DNA of 64,000 nucleotides from Eucommia ulmoides (lineage: Eukaryota > Streptophyta > Magnoliopsida > Garryales > Eucommiaceae). Under the pieces are notes generated by a model. It saw nothing but the letters and a program-made list of their open reading frames with translations. It did not search any database and was not told the DNA's origin. The position numbers and the translations under genes were made by a program. The first letter of the stretch is position 1. Each line of letters opens with the position of its first letter. Location: positions 9,272,818 to 9,336,817 of the forward strand of contig CM028335.1 in assembly GCA_016647705.1 (NCBI GenBank), given 5' to 3'. Positions 33,765 to 44,875 of the stretch are shown piece by piece.

Positions 33765-34638
33765 GACATGACTGTATAGGCGTCATTTTGAAAGATAGAG
33801 TTGGTTTGTACTTTCTTTGGCTCAGTGCATTCACAAGCAAAGTGACTAAGTTTATCACATTTTTAACATTTCAGCTTATACTTGTTCTTCTCTCCTCCAC
33901 GTTTGCCTTTTTGATACTTTTTGCCTTTTCTCTTTTTATAAGCAGATCCTCTGATTCCTTATTGTCGTGCTTTGTCTTGCCACTTTCGCTTGGACCCAAA
34001 TGTTTGGTGATGACTAGACTCTGCGACAAACATAGAAGTATTACCTTATGCCTCCAACCTTTCTGCCTCCAATTCCAAATGACGTTATAATTGGGTAAAC
34101 GTTTTGATATTTTCATTATGCGTCATTGTGAGCTTCATTTGCTCCCAAGAATTAGGCAAAGAGTGAAACACATCTAGGATAAGTTGTTACCAGCTACCTT
34201 TAGGTCGCGTATCATAGCCAATATTTTTCGAAAATGCTCAACCATCTTTGTTTTGGGAGATATCTTATAAGTTTCCAACTTAAGTATCAAGGCTCACAAC
34301 CTAATTGCTAATGTACCGACAAATGTTAACTTCAAGGTATTCCACATTTCTAGTGCGGTGGCATAACCTTCATAATCACCAATCAGATCATCGTGTATAT
34401 AGCGTAACATAATGAATTTTGCACTACGATCTTTCTTGGCCCGATTTTGATAGATTTCCATCTCACTCCGATGTTAAGCAGAATTAACTTCGAAAGGTGA
34501 TTTCATGTTATATGTTAGTGTTACTAGAACTTCTCGCTCATTTAAGAGATATTGGATCTTACGATGCCAAATATTATAGTTATTCTCATCCAGTTTCTCA
34601 ATTTTAGCAAAATCCGCTACTATATTCGTTAAAATCAT
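33765..34638 (-). pseudogene. Copia gag, broken
   Basis: ATG at 34638 opens MILTNIVADFAKIEKLDENN, then NYNIWHRKIQYLL, the usual start of copia gag. Further blocks are KFIMLRYIHDDLIGDYEGYA and MWNTLKLTFVGT. Near 33850 lies the remnant of a CCHC zinc knuckle, with KCDKLSHFACEC preceded by an in-frame stop inside the Cys-x-x-Cys pair. At least three other stops are present. Confidence 0.75.
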
Positions 34639-35730
34639 TTTACTACATTTTATGCACTTTTAAGATATTAGCAGACACACTAATTATTTTGTTGCAATAA
34701 TGAAATCTAAAAATAATATATAACTCTATAATACAAGATCAAAAATTTTGCTATGTCCATAATCATCTCTTACATTTACAGATTTAAATATTATTTCTAG
34801 AAATATTATGCGCAAAACAAAAATGGAAAAACATAACTCAACTCATCATTTCCCACAAATTTTAATTTTATAGTTTTCTAAATGAACACGATATGTATAT
34901 CGTATGCCAAAATTAACTAACATGAATTTTTTATAAATAATTCACGTTTATAATTTAAATAAAATCATATTTCATAACATAACATAACATGGTATACAAT
35001 TAAGTATGAAATTGATGGATTTATAAATATGCGAGCTCATAAAACAAAAATACGAGAATGCTAGTACAGAGCTAGTTTGTCCTAGTGGTTCTAGGTTTTG
35101 TTCCTGTGTCACAGGTTTCGAGTTCCACTATACCTCAAAGAGGTGACAATGAACCAAAACCACTCAAGTTTGTCCTAGTGGTTCTGTTCCTATGTCACAG
35201 GTTCCGGGTTTGAATCTGGTTTGGCCCTTCCATTGAAGTCATTTTTACCATTCAAAGAAAAAAATTTCCCCTTTAAAAAAAAAAATCATCAAATTTGGAA
35301 AGATTCGAAACCTTGACCACTCTCCACTATACCTCAAAGAGGTGCCAATTAACCAGCACCACTCATCTGTCCAGACATGTCTGAATAAATTACAACTACA
35401 TGCCGTGTCGTTTCATAAGACAAAAATGAAACCACGTTGTTTTGAGTCGTCTTCTTCACCGTTCCAGAACCAAAACCAAAACAGTGACCATGCGGGACGA
35501 ATTCTACGTGTTTTTTTTTTCAATCTTCTAAAAATCCTATAAAATTAACCACTATTTGAAATTTCATAAAATTTATATGGTTGAACTCATAATGAAACGT
35601 ATAATTTTTCTATATAAAAAATTTCAATAAATATCAAACTTTTCGAAAAAAATATTTTTCGACCATGAATAAGAAAAAAATAATTTTTCTTCCATGCAAT
35701 ACATAATTTGGCAAAACGAGTCTATAAGAC
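34639..35730 (-). other. Long leader of the Tork-like element
   Basis: A 1.1-kb untranslated leader lies between primer site and gag. It is longer than usual because of an inserted repetitive patch at 35070-35370, described separately. No gene is seen. Confidence 0.6.
35070..35370. mobile_element. Possible tRNA-derived SINE sequence
   Basis: TTTGTCCTAGTGG followed by GGTTCCGGGTTTGAATCT (35165-35215) looks like the A and B boxes of an RNA polymerase III promoter in plant SINEs. A/T-rich tails follow. A half-copy lies just upstream. A direct repeat of about 45 bp, containing CCACTATACCTCAAAGAGGT, flanks the patch (about 35117-35163 and 35324-35371). Orientation and exact ends are uncertain. 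Confidence 0.4.
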
Positions 35731-35741
35731 TCTGATATTAA
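35730..35741 (-). promoter_or_regulatory. Primer binding site of the Tork-like element
   Basis: TTAATATCAGAG on the minus strand directly follows the 5' LTR. It is a decayed form of the initiator tRNA-Met site TGGTATCAGAGC. Confidence 0.7.
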
Positions 35742-36153
35742 TGTAGAAAAATACATAAACATAAACATTAAAAAAAAAAAAAAGTGTACCTTTCAGATTC
35801 GGAAGATTTATTTACAACCCGTTCCTCATTTCTTCTCTCGTCGGCAAGAAAAATGCTACTAGCGTATTTTTCGATAATATTCATACACTCACTAACCAAT
35901 GCGACTTAAATTATCTATAATCTCAAGGGATAGAAGCTTTATAGGTAAACGCATATTTATTGAGAAAATCCCAAATGGTGTGTTCATTCCAATGGGTGTC
36001 TACCAAAAGAGTACGTCCATTCTAATAGGTGTTAATCAAATAGACATGATATTGAAGATCAAGAGGTGCACCCATTCACATGTGACTCTCCATGAAACAT
36101 AGGGCCCATGTAGACGTTTCATGGGTCGACCCGACCCGCTCCAAAATCCAATA
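35742..36153 (-). repeat. 5' LTR of the Tork-like element
   Basis: On the minus strand it begins TATTGGATTTTGGAGCGG (TG changed to TA) and ends TTTTTCTACA. It pairs with 29129-29536. TCCTCATTTCTTCTCTCGTC and GGCAAGAAAAATGCT are nearly identical in both. Confidence 0.85.
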
Positions 36154-36158
36154 TAGGG

Positions 36159-36560
36159 GAGACAATTGATTTGGATTTATGACCAAATTAATTGGTTCGA
36201 GATACATAATTTTAAGGTTCTAATTGATCTTTAATTAAATCCTAAATTGAAGCACTAGAACAAGCAAATTAAATTACCAAACACATTCAAGAGCTTATAA
36301 ATTTTGTCACAATTTTTGTTCTCTCCAACACGGTGTACTTGGTGAGTTCACCAGGATGCACTAGTCTCACCATCGTCTGGATTTATCTCGACCGGATCGT
36401 TGGCTTCTTCTTGTACCTCACAAGTTTGGAGGACCCCTGTGTAATCTTCTTGAGATATCATTGATGACATTGTTCATGATTCTCTGGTTTCGCTCTCAAT
36501 TGGATGATCACGATTCGAGAACGCTGCCATCGAGCCCTATGGGGATGCGGTCACAACGCT
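36159..36560. other. No gene seen
   Basis: This is the right flank of the copia insertion. Short open frames only, and no recognised repeat. Confidence 0.5.
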
Positions 36561-37064
36561 AACCAAGGGTTTCTTCACCTTTTTAGTGTTCTAAAGTTGC
36601 AAAAGACTCCGAATAATGCCCCTTTAAACTTTATACTTTTCTAGAACAAAACGCCCGATTTGTGGCTAATTTCATTATGTTTGATTTTTGTTTTTATTAT
36701 TAACAAAGAAATTAACCACACTATGGCTCGTTTCTTGCACAATGACAGACAAGGCTGCTGGCCCCCCTCCCCCAACCCCTTAATTTTCCCAACCCCACCA
36801 TTTTTTAATTTAGATCATATAAAATAATATTTAAATTAAAAAATATATATATTTAATTCTTATAAAAACTTTATTATTTTTTTAAAATATTTTAATTCAA
36901 TCAATTTTGGACACAAATAGTGTACCCTATGTGCACTAAAATTTGAACACCTCTTACTTTTAAAAAAAATGTAGTGTGAATTGTATTCTTTATAAATTAA
37001 AATGTACTTATAAGTTAAAGAAAAATATTTCTTTAAATATATTATTAAAAAATGATTAAATATG

Positions 37065-37126
<62 letters not shown>

Positions 37127-37560
37127 AAAGATTAATTCTCTTTTCTAAATACAAGTTTGAAAAATAGCCAAATTTTAAAAAATTAAATATAGACATTCTA
37201 TTTTAAAAAAAAAAAAATTACAAAAATCAATAAAAAATATTATAAGAATTAAATATGTTAGATTTAATTTTTATTTTATTTTATAACATTTAAAAAAAAT
37301 AAGGAGGATTGGGGGCTGGGAAAATAAGAGGTGGGGGTACAGGGCCTGCAACTTTGTAGGCCTCTTCTGACCCCAAGCAAGAAACCGGTTACAATGTGGA
37401 CGATTTATTTGTTGATTAAAAAAATCAAACATAGTGAAAACAGTCACAAGTCAGCCATTTTTCTCTAGAAAAGTAAAAAAGTTTAAAAGGGCATTAGTTA
37501 GAGATTTTCGAAATCTTAAAACCCTAAAAGGGTGTAAAAAAAAAAAAAACTTTTGGTCTA
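36561..37560. repeat. 1-kb inverted repeat (foldback or MITE-like)
   Basis: The left arm, about 36561-36880, is the reverse complement of the right arm, about 37230-37560. Matching landmarks include ACTTTTCTAGA, CTATGTTTGATTTTT, GTTTCTTGC, TTATTTTCCCA and ATATTTAATTCTTATAA, with scattered mismatches. The loop of about 350 bp contains an (AT)26 tract (37069-37120). No protein is encoded. The arms include C-rich CCCCCCTCCCCCAACCCC. Terminal target duplications are not clear. Confidence 0.85.
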
Positions 37561-37599
37561 GTCCTATTTAGGCTTCTCTTTCTCCTCCTCAAATATAGA

Positions 37600-38800
37600 C
37601 ACTGAATCGAAATTTTTGGAATTTTGCCCAACCAGTGAAATCATAAAGTTTGGGGGTCACTTGTGCTTGCAGAAAATATTAGGCACTCCAAGTCACTCGT
37701 CCAAGATATTTTTAATTTAGTTATAATTGATACTTCCTTTACTTTATTTTTATTAAAAACAATTTAAAACCAAAATATAAGACAATTGCCTATCGATTAT
37801 GAATGGAATCGAAAAGTTGCCCCCCCCCCCCCCCTCCCTTTTAGACCGCCTACCGATTATGAATGAAATCGACAAATTGCCCCCTGGTTGTTTTTTAAAG
37901 GTTACTTTGTTAAACAAAAATATTATATGCATACATAAATTCCTCGGTGAAAATAAGGAGAAAAAAAGTAAAAAGTAAAATATAATTAAATAAAAAAAAT
38001 TGGATCCTTATTATGAAATGATCCATTTTTTGAGAACGATCCTTATTATCAGGAAACCTTTTTATTTTTTAAGATTCTTATTATGAATACTTTTTTTTGT
38101 TTTGTTTTTTAAGAGAGTAAAAAATATATTTTGGGAATTCTTATTATGAACTTCCTTTTAAGTAGAGTGGAATATATATTTGGGAGATCCTTTTTATGAA
38201 GACATTCATTTGAAAAATAAGGAAAATGTTTTCGAAAAATCTTATTATGAAAAAATTCCTTTTTTGAAAGTAAAAACATATGTAAGGACCTTTGATATGA
38301 GGAAATCATTCTGCAATTATGAACATAAATATTTTAGAAAAATCCTGTTATGAAGAAGTTCGCTTTTAAGTGGAAAATAAATTTTTGAGGGTCCTTGATA
38401 TGAAGAAATCCTCTTGGAAAGTCGAAAGAGTTCCAAAATCTTATTATGAAGAAGTTTCTTTTGGAAAGTAAAACAAGTACTTTTGGGAAAGAAAAAAAAA
38501 TTATGAACAAATCTCATCTTTTCCAAATAAAAATAATTTGTGGATCCTTTTCATAAAGAAATCTTTGGAATATAAAATTAGATTTTTAAGAAAAAAAAAT
38601 TACGAAGAAATTCCGTAAGTAAAGTCGACACATTTTTTAGGATATTTGTCGAAGAAATCCTCTTAAAAAGTATAAATATTTTTTTAGGAATTTTTTTATA
38701 AATAAATTCCTTAAATAATATTAAAAAAATATATATATATTGAGAATCCTTGTTATGAAAAAAGCCGCTTGAAAAGTAAAAACAATTTTGATGGGAAATG
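37600..38800. repeat. Degenerate TTATTATGA tandem array, second copy
   Basis: A flank with two CGATTATGAATGRAATCG units (about 37795 and 37854) and a poly-C run (37820-37834) precedes about ten diverged units. These are of the type CCTTATTATGAAGAA...TCCTTTT...AAAGTAAAA (38005-38790). It matches the array at 27745-28300 in unit and flank. The plus strand reads TTATTATGA and the minus strand TCATAATAA in every unit, so orientation is constant. Confidence 0.75.
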
Positions 38801-39720
38801 AGATGCAATGTTTTCATTTTGCAATTCAACCTACTAAAAAAAACTGTCTAGGAAAGTACCTCCTTTAATCCGCAATTTAAAGTCTCACCCAAATTGAGAA
38901 ACCTAAAATGGGATATGAGTGAGTCTCCCTTCGTTGTTTTTTGTAGTTAAGACATTTTTTATTTGTTTTTTTATATGGAAACCATAAATAAATGCGAAAG
39001 TAAAATTATAGGAAAGTTTAAGCAAAGAAAGCATTGAATAGGAAAAGTATCATGAAAATTAAAAGACAAAAAAACACAGAATTGTAAAGTAAATGCAGAA
39101 ATTAGAAGTGCAAAAAGATAGAGCAGAAAAGTTAATTGCAAAAATTTAAAGCGCGGAAAGACGAAGAAATGAAAAGTAAATTGTAAAAATTCAAAATGTA
39201 GAAATAAGTTGAATTAGAAAGTAATGACAGGAAATAAAAACACGAAAAGGCGCATAACTAGAAAACTAAATGCTAGAAATGTAAATGGTTGAAAGTAAAT
39301 GCAAGAAAAGTAAACTTGTATTTTAAGTGTTCCTGAGAAAATGTCCTCTTACTTTTTTTTTTTCTTTTTTTCTTTTTTTATTCCATTCTTCCAATTGGTT
39401 TAAGGAGTAAAGGTGTGTTTGGGGTGTGGGTTAGGGGGAACTTGGTTAGGGAGGAAGCCCCATTTCCTTTCTCTCCTTTTTTATTTATTCTCTATTTTGT
39501 TTCCCCTTTTTGGATTATTTTTGGATGGGAAAGGTGGTAACCCCCTTAGGGGGCCGAGAGAATCTTGGGATTAGGATAGAAGCGCACCTTCGCCTACTGT
39601 GATGACATGGGAGAAAACAAAACATCCCGCCTACTATGAGGACAGGAGAAGCACATCCGACTTATTATGAAGATAGAATATCCCGCTTATTACGAGGACA
39701 AGGGAGAATATGCAACTTTC
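38801..39720. repeat. A-rich short repeats and a TTATTATGA-like tail
   Basis: 38990-39330 is built from loose repeats of GAAAGTAAATGCARGAAAAGTAAA. At 39590-39705 come four short units, CGCCTACTRTGATGACA, CGCCTACTATGAGGACA, CGACTTATTATGAAGATA and CGCTTATTACGAGGACA, related to the main array. No gene is seen. Confidence 0.6.
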
Positions 39721-40473
39721 CTCTACAACTTTTAATGTTTGTCGTTAAATTTTGACTTTTACCTACAAAATATTTATTGAATAAATTTCATCGCAAAAAA
39801 TGAAATTAAATAATTTATTTATTTTTTTTACATTTGACAACAGTTTATATGGTTCAGCAAGAAAAACTATTTTTAGCACCCATTTTTATTTTAGGTTTCC
39901 ATACGAAATTATTCTTGTAGTATAAAGTACTAATTTTTAGCAATAGTATCTTTCGTAGCGATATTGCTTCTTGTTGTTAAGGAATTAGCGTCAAATTTGT
40001 TGGCGACAAAAAAATATGCGTTATTGCTAATAATTAAGAAATTATTTTTGGCTACAAATCAATTTCTAGCTATATGATTGGCTCCCAAATTATTTTGGCT
40101 GGAAGATGTTTGGCTATAAATTACCTTTTGTAGGTATATATATTAAAAAAAAATACTTTCATCTACAATTTTTATAGTTTGTCACAAAAAGCTTACCTTT
40201 AGTTATGTCAGTGCCACGTCAGCGTTGACCGCCATGTTAGCGTCCAATTAGCCAGCCTCTGCCACGTCACTCGTTTTCTTAAGGTAACTTCTTTTTAACC
40301 GGTTCATACCCTCTTTTTTTATTGATTTTCTACAAACTTGGACCGATTCATGGGGGGTTTGTGGATGTTCTGATTCTATTTTCGGATGTCGTTTTGTGAT
40401 TTGAGGTTCGTAAAATATATTTCCTTTTATATTTGTGTAGTTTCTATGCCGGTTCACCTCCTTCTTTGTGCTT
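39721..40473. other. AT-rich DNA with TAGCGACA-like motifs
   Basis: Repeated phrases such as TTTGTCGTT, TCGTAGCGATA, TTGGCGACAAAAA and TTTTGGCTACAAA resemble subterminal repeats of CACTA transposons. No CACTA terminal inverted repeat or transposase was found. The upstream end of the following copia lies near 40474. Confidence 0.3.
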
Positions 40474-40640
40474 ATGGTAGACTCAAGGACATCCTGAGTT
40501 ATCACTATTGTTCTGGACAAATCTAATTATGTTATGTGGGCTCAAGAGATGTCTAGTTTTCTTCGTGGATGGAAATTGTGGCGTTTCGTGACTAGAAATA
40601 TTATTGCACCTAAGAAGAAGGACGACAAAGATGATGCATG
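40474..40640 (+). pseudogene. Copia gag N-terminal remnant
   Basis: ATG 40474 opens MVDSRTS and a stop. The frame then reads VLDKSNYVMWAQEMSSFLRG, WKLWRFVTRNI and APKKKDDK, the usual opening of Ale/Retrofit gag. The rest of gag is largely deleted. The next recognisable sequence is the Asn- and Ser-rich linker before the protease (40690-40930). Confidence 0.75.
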
Positions 40641-40689
40641 ATACACTGACCTTCTTGTGCCTGTGTAAGGTCTGCAGAGAATCAAAACA

Positions 40690-42190
40690 CTATCTTGTAG
40701 ACAACCCTAAACTTCCAGTATCACCATCTGGAAATTAGTTAAATGCGAATCAATATCGTTCTCGAGGCTTTTACAATTGGTCTTATCATAAGCCAAAGAA
40801 TGCTACTGCTACAGCCACTAATTCTATCCCGACTTCGTCAAGCTCTCCACTTGATTTGAGTGGTTTCTGCACCGCATTTTTCGAGTCTCTAACTAAAGCT
40901 AGTAACAATATAGCAATGCTAGGTACACCAGATATATCTTGATGGTATTTTGATTCTTTTTATTGTAATCACATAACATCTGATGACTCTATCTTTTTCT
41001 CTAAAATTCATGATGAGCATACACCTACTATTCACACTACAAATTGATCAAATATGTTAGTCAGCCATACTAGAAATGTTGACAATTCTCATTTATCTCT
41101 CTCTATTAAATATTTGGTCCCTAATCTTACATTTAACCTTATATCTACTAGACAACTATGTGATTTTGGATTTGATATGCATTTTTCTTCTACTGGTTAT
41201 CATGTGCAGGACCCTCAGACATGAAAACTCCTTGGAACTGGCTGTAAAGTTTGATGCCTCTTCGAGCTCACACACCTCTAAGTCCCATCATTATCATTAC
41301 CAAACTAATCAGTTGCATCCATCTCAACACTCTCACCCATGGAAATATGGCACTCTTGGTTAGGTCACACTTCATTCAGTCATCTTTGTTCTCTTATTTT
41401 TAGTGGTCAGTTAGGTTCAGTTTGGCATGAGCCTTTTCATTGTATTCATTGTCAACTTTCTAAACAATCACCTTTACCTTTTAATGAGAGTTAGTTTGTT
41501 TCTCTTTCACCTTTGATTTAGTGCATTTTGATGTTTGGGGGCCTTCTCCTCAAGCAACAATGGATGGTGCTCACTATTTTGTTATATCTGTGGATGACTA
41601 TTCTCGATATACATGCTTATTTATTATGAAAAATAGATCTGAGCTCTTTCAAATATATTCAATTTTTTCTTCTATGGTTTGAACTCAATTCTCTTAGAAT
41701 ATAAATCTTTTTCGCTCAGATGATGTAATAGAATACAAAGACCGTGCTTTTCTAAACATTCTTCACAAAAATAGCACGCTCTCCCATCGCTCATGTCTTG
41801 GAACCTCCCAACAAAACGGACCAGTCCGACGCAAACATAGACACATTCTTGATATTATTCGTGCTTTACTCATTTCTTCATCATGTCTTGAGCGTTTCTA
41901 TGTTGATGCTGCCTTAAATGCAATATACACATTCAACCATGTCTCTTTTGCCACAATCTAGAATTAGTCTTCATTCGAGCGTCTTTTTTTGTAAAACTCC
42001 TGATTACTCTAAACTCACAGTCTTTGGTTGCACTTGTTTTGTTTTTCACAAACCACATGAACACAACAAACTGGAATTAAGTGCTCACCTGAGTTGTTTG
42101 ATTGGATATGGTATTGAATATAAGGGATATTGGTGTTGGGATCCCATTTTTAAAACTCTTCATATCTCTAGTCATGTCATTTTTTAGTAA
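40690..42190 (+). pseudogene. Copia protease and integrase, broken
   Basis: Protease: WYFDSFYCNHITSDDSIF (about 40942-41000), where the usual DSG has become DSF. Then VPNLTFNLISTRQLCDFGFD and HVQDPQT. Integrase: FDVWGPSPQATMDGAHYFV carries the first catalytic Asp. LFRSDDVIEYKDRAF carries the second. In SQQNGPVRRKHRHI the family's catalytic Glu is replaced by Arg. The tail LTVFGCTCFVF and SAHLSCLIGYGIEYKGYW (41998-42187) is intact. The zinc-binding region is poorly preserved. No functional enzyme is possible. Confidence 0.8.
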
Positions 42191-42599
42191 CATCAAATAT
42201 TCTCTTCCTTACGGTCATTTAACATGTCAACGTCACTAAATCCATATACTTTATTGATCCATCTATTGAGTTATTTCTTGAGGATCTAGTTTCACGTACT
42301 ATTGAGTCTACTCAATACCAACAGTTGATCTTACTTATTCAATTCCCGAATCACTAGCTAACCTCACATTTCCATCTCTAGAACCACCAGCTAACCTTAC
42401 CCCTTCAACTTAATCGGCATACCAAGGATATTTCTATGTCTTATGAGTCTGTACCGACTCCCTCTGAGTGTCATCCTTCAAATCACTCTCGTAGATCTAC
42501 TAGGGTAACTCATAGCCCCTCTTATCTCAATGATTATCATTTTTTTTACTATACTTCATTTGCATGAGTCTTAATCCTATAAGGAGGCTAGTACTAATT

Positions 42600-44100
42600 T
42601 TTTTCAGCAGAAAGCAATGGATGAAGAACTTCAGGCCCTAGCCAAAACTCATACTTGGGATATTGTTGATCTTTTCCCAGTGAAAACTCCTATTGGGTAC
42701 AAATGAGTATTTAAGATCAAGGCATTTTCTGATGGCCCTGTTGAACGATATAAAGTCCATCTTGTTGCTAAGGAATTTGCTAAGAAATATGACATTGACT
42801 ATGAAGAGATATTTTCTCTAGTGGCGAGGCTCACATCTGTCTGTGCACTTCTCGCCATCGCTGCCATTCAAAAAATGACTTTTTTTTTAAATGAATGTCA
42901 AAAATTCATTTCTCAATGGAGATTGTCTTGAGGAAATTTATATGCATACCCCTCCTAGCCTAGTTACCCCTCAAAATAAAGTTTGTCGCATTTGTCATGC
43001 CTTATTGGTTTGAAACAAGCTCCACGTGGCTAGTTCGTCAAATTTAGCACTACTATTCATCAATTTGGGTTCACATATAATGCTCATGATTCGACTCTGT
43101 TTATTCGCCACACTACAAATGGTATTATCCTTTTTTTTATTGTACATCAATGACATGATTATTACTGGAGATGATCTACATAGTATTTATAAACTCAAAA
43201 AGATTTTCAGTGGATAATTCGAGATGAAAAATCTTGGTGTGCTCACCTATTTTCTTGGCCTCAAAGTCTCATCCAATTCAGATAAATATTTTTTCTTTCA
43301 GGACAAATACGCCTCAGATTTTCTTTCTAAAGATGGTATCACTGACTTAACCACTGCCATTGCTCCTCTCGAGCTGAATATCAAACTTACTCTACTAGAT
43401 GGTTCACCTCTTAGGATGTGACTCTATATCGCCAACTGGTTGGAAGTCAGGTATGCCTAACTGTCACTCCCCCAAATATCGTCTATACCGTTCATCAAGT
43501 CAACTAGTTCTTGTCCACTCCTCGGACCAATCATTACTCAATTGTCCTTCGCATTCTTCGATATGGCAAGAAAACTTTATTTAATGGACTTCATTTCTCA
43601 ATCAATATGCTCCCACCTTACAAGCTTATTCTGATGCCAATTAGACCAAAAATCCCACTGTCAAATGTTCAACCGCTGGTTATTATTTCTTCTTGGGTAA
43701 CTCTCTCTTTTCCTAACGTAGTTAGAAACAAATTGTCGTTGCTCGTTGTAGTACTAAAGTTGAATATCGTGTCATGGATGATACAACTCTAGAACTTCTT
43801 TGGCTTCAATGACTCCTCACTAACATATGCATATCTTCTCCTACTGCTACTACTTTACACGGTGATAATAGGAGTGCTATTCATATCGCCCACAAATGAT
43901 GTATTCTGCGAGCATACAAAACACCTTGAGACTAATTTTCACTTCATCCGTTATCACATTCTTCAGAATACGGTTGATCTATAATCTGTCAATTCAGCCC
44001 ATCAAATAACAGATATTTTTACTAAGGCTCATCTACCCGGACGCTTTCACTCTCTAATTTCCAAACTCAAGTTCACCTGTCATTTACCTCTTTGAGTTTG
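42600..44100 (+). pseudogene. Copia reverse transcriptase and RNase H, broken
   Basis: Reverse transcriptase starts with MDEELQALAKTHTWDIVDLF (42619). TPIGYK, a TGA stop in place of the conserved Trp, and VFKIK follow. Then come ERYKVHLVAKEFAKKYDIDY, a frameshift, GLKQAPRG, and LLYINDMIITGDD, where YVDD is YIND. MKNLGVLTYFLGLKVS is intact. RNase H keeps YSDANWTKNPTVKCSTAGYY-like sequence and HGDNRSAIHIAH, with frameshifts near 43430 and 43620. The tail ITDIFTKAHLPGRFHSLISK ends just before the polypurine tract. Confidence 0.8.
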
Positions 44101-44111
44101 AAAGGAGATAA

Positions 44112-44280
44112 TGTAATATATGGGCTTGGCCTACTTGGCCCATTAGGTCAAAACCCTAACCCTAGAGTTCTCAACTTCTCCTATAAATACTATTGTATAT
44201 CATTGTATTGTATATTGTTTTCCTAAATATCAATATATTGTTTATGTTCTCCCAACTTCCCCTTCTCAATTATCTTAACA
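44112..44280 (+). repeat. 3' LTR of the Ale-like element
   Basis: It is 169 bp, TGTAATATATGGGCTTGGCC to CAATTATCTTAACA. It contains TATAAATACTATTG, a good TATA box. Such short LTRs are normal for this copia group. Confidence 0.8.
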
Positions 44281-44875
44281 TGTAAAGTGTACAATAGGGA
44301 ACAATTATCCCTAGATTTTATTTTTTTGGGATCATATTTTAGCTCTTATATATGTTTTGAACTTAATTTTTCCATCACATTACATATGTAACATATGTGT
44401 GCGTGGATTCTACATCTTTTGTACTAAAACTACATGTAGCCATTATCATACCCATCCTATTGGAATTTTTGGTCATAATATGTGAATTGTTCTCTGTTTC
44501 ATTTGATTAACCTATGAAACCATGCTAATGTATCTTCATTCCCTACATAAATCGCACTTCCTACTTTTTTATATGACAATAGAGGAAAGATTAATGATTT
44601 GTTGTTTTCACCTAGAACACTTTATTCATATTGTACTTGTTTTTCCTAGCGTATACCCTATCATATCCTTCATGTTAAATCTCCATGCTTGTTATTCATG
44701 TTTATTTCTATCTTCCTTATATGCATAATAATTCCTATTTTTAGATTAAAATATTAAAAACATCATTCTAATATAAAGGAGCATAAAAAATACCGTTGCA
44801 TGGTAAGGGAGAGCGCACATATTAGTTTAAATAGTAGAACTATTGAATATATTGTCATCATAAAAAGTGGGAGAT
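44281..44875 (+). mobile_element. SIRE-like 3' non-coding region and polypurine tract
   Basis: AT-rich DNA without a gene includes GGTAAGGGAGAGCGCACA and ends in CATCATAAAAAGTGGGAGAT (44856-44875), directly followed by TGTTGACCCC. In SIRE/Maximus copia elements the 3' LTR starts TGTTGA after a similar AAAAAGGGGGAGAT tract. The coding part is absent, displaced by the Ale LTR. Confidence 0.5.

Larger units (their letters stand above)
29129..36153 (-). mobile_element. Complete but dead Tork-like copia retrotransposon
   Basis: LTRs of 408 and 412 bp (29129-29536 and 35742-36153) flank gag, protease, integrase, reverse transcriptase and RNase H in copia order on the minus strand. The 5-bp flanks are identical: TAGGG at 29124-29128 and at 36154-36158. 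Primer-like TTAATATCAGAG adjoins the right LTR, and a purine-rich GAGTGGGAGA adjoins the left one. Stops occur in every domain and three catalytic motifs are altered. Sequence style (WSSKKQSCIALSTMEAEYVA, YVNDILLAG) fits the Tork group. Confidence 0.9.
40474..44280 (+). mobile_element. Ale/Retrofit-like copia, 5'-truncated
   Basis: A short gag start, protease, integrase, reverse transcriptase and RNase H occur in copia order on the plus strand. A polypurine tract (TTTGAAAGGAGATAA) and a 169-bp LTR (44112-44280) follow. No 5' LTR or primer site is found before the gag start at 40474. Stops and frameshifts interrupt each domain. Confidence 0.85.

Noticed and set aside
35165-35215. Possible tRNA gene
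   Set aside because: Only A- and B-box-like motifs are present. No acceptor stem or anticodon arm can be formed, so a SINE is more likely.
37820-37834. Poly-C run as a functional quadruplex
   Set aside because: A single homopolymer near a degenerate repeat is more likely replication slippage or an assembly uncertainty.
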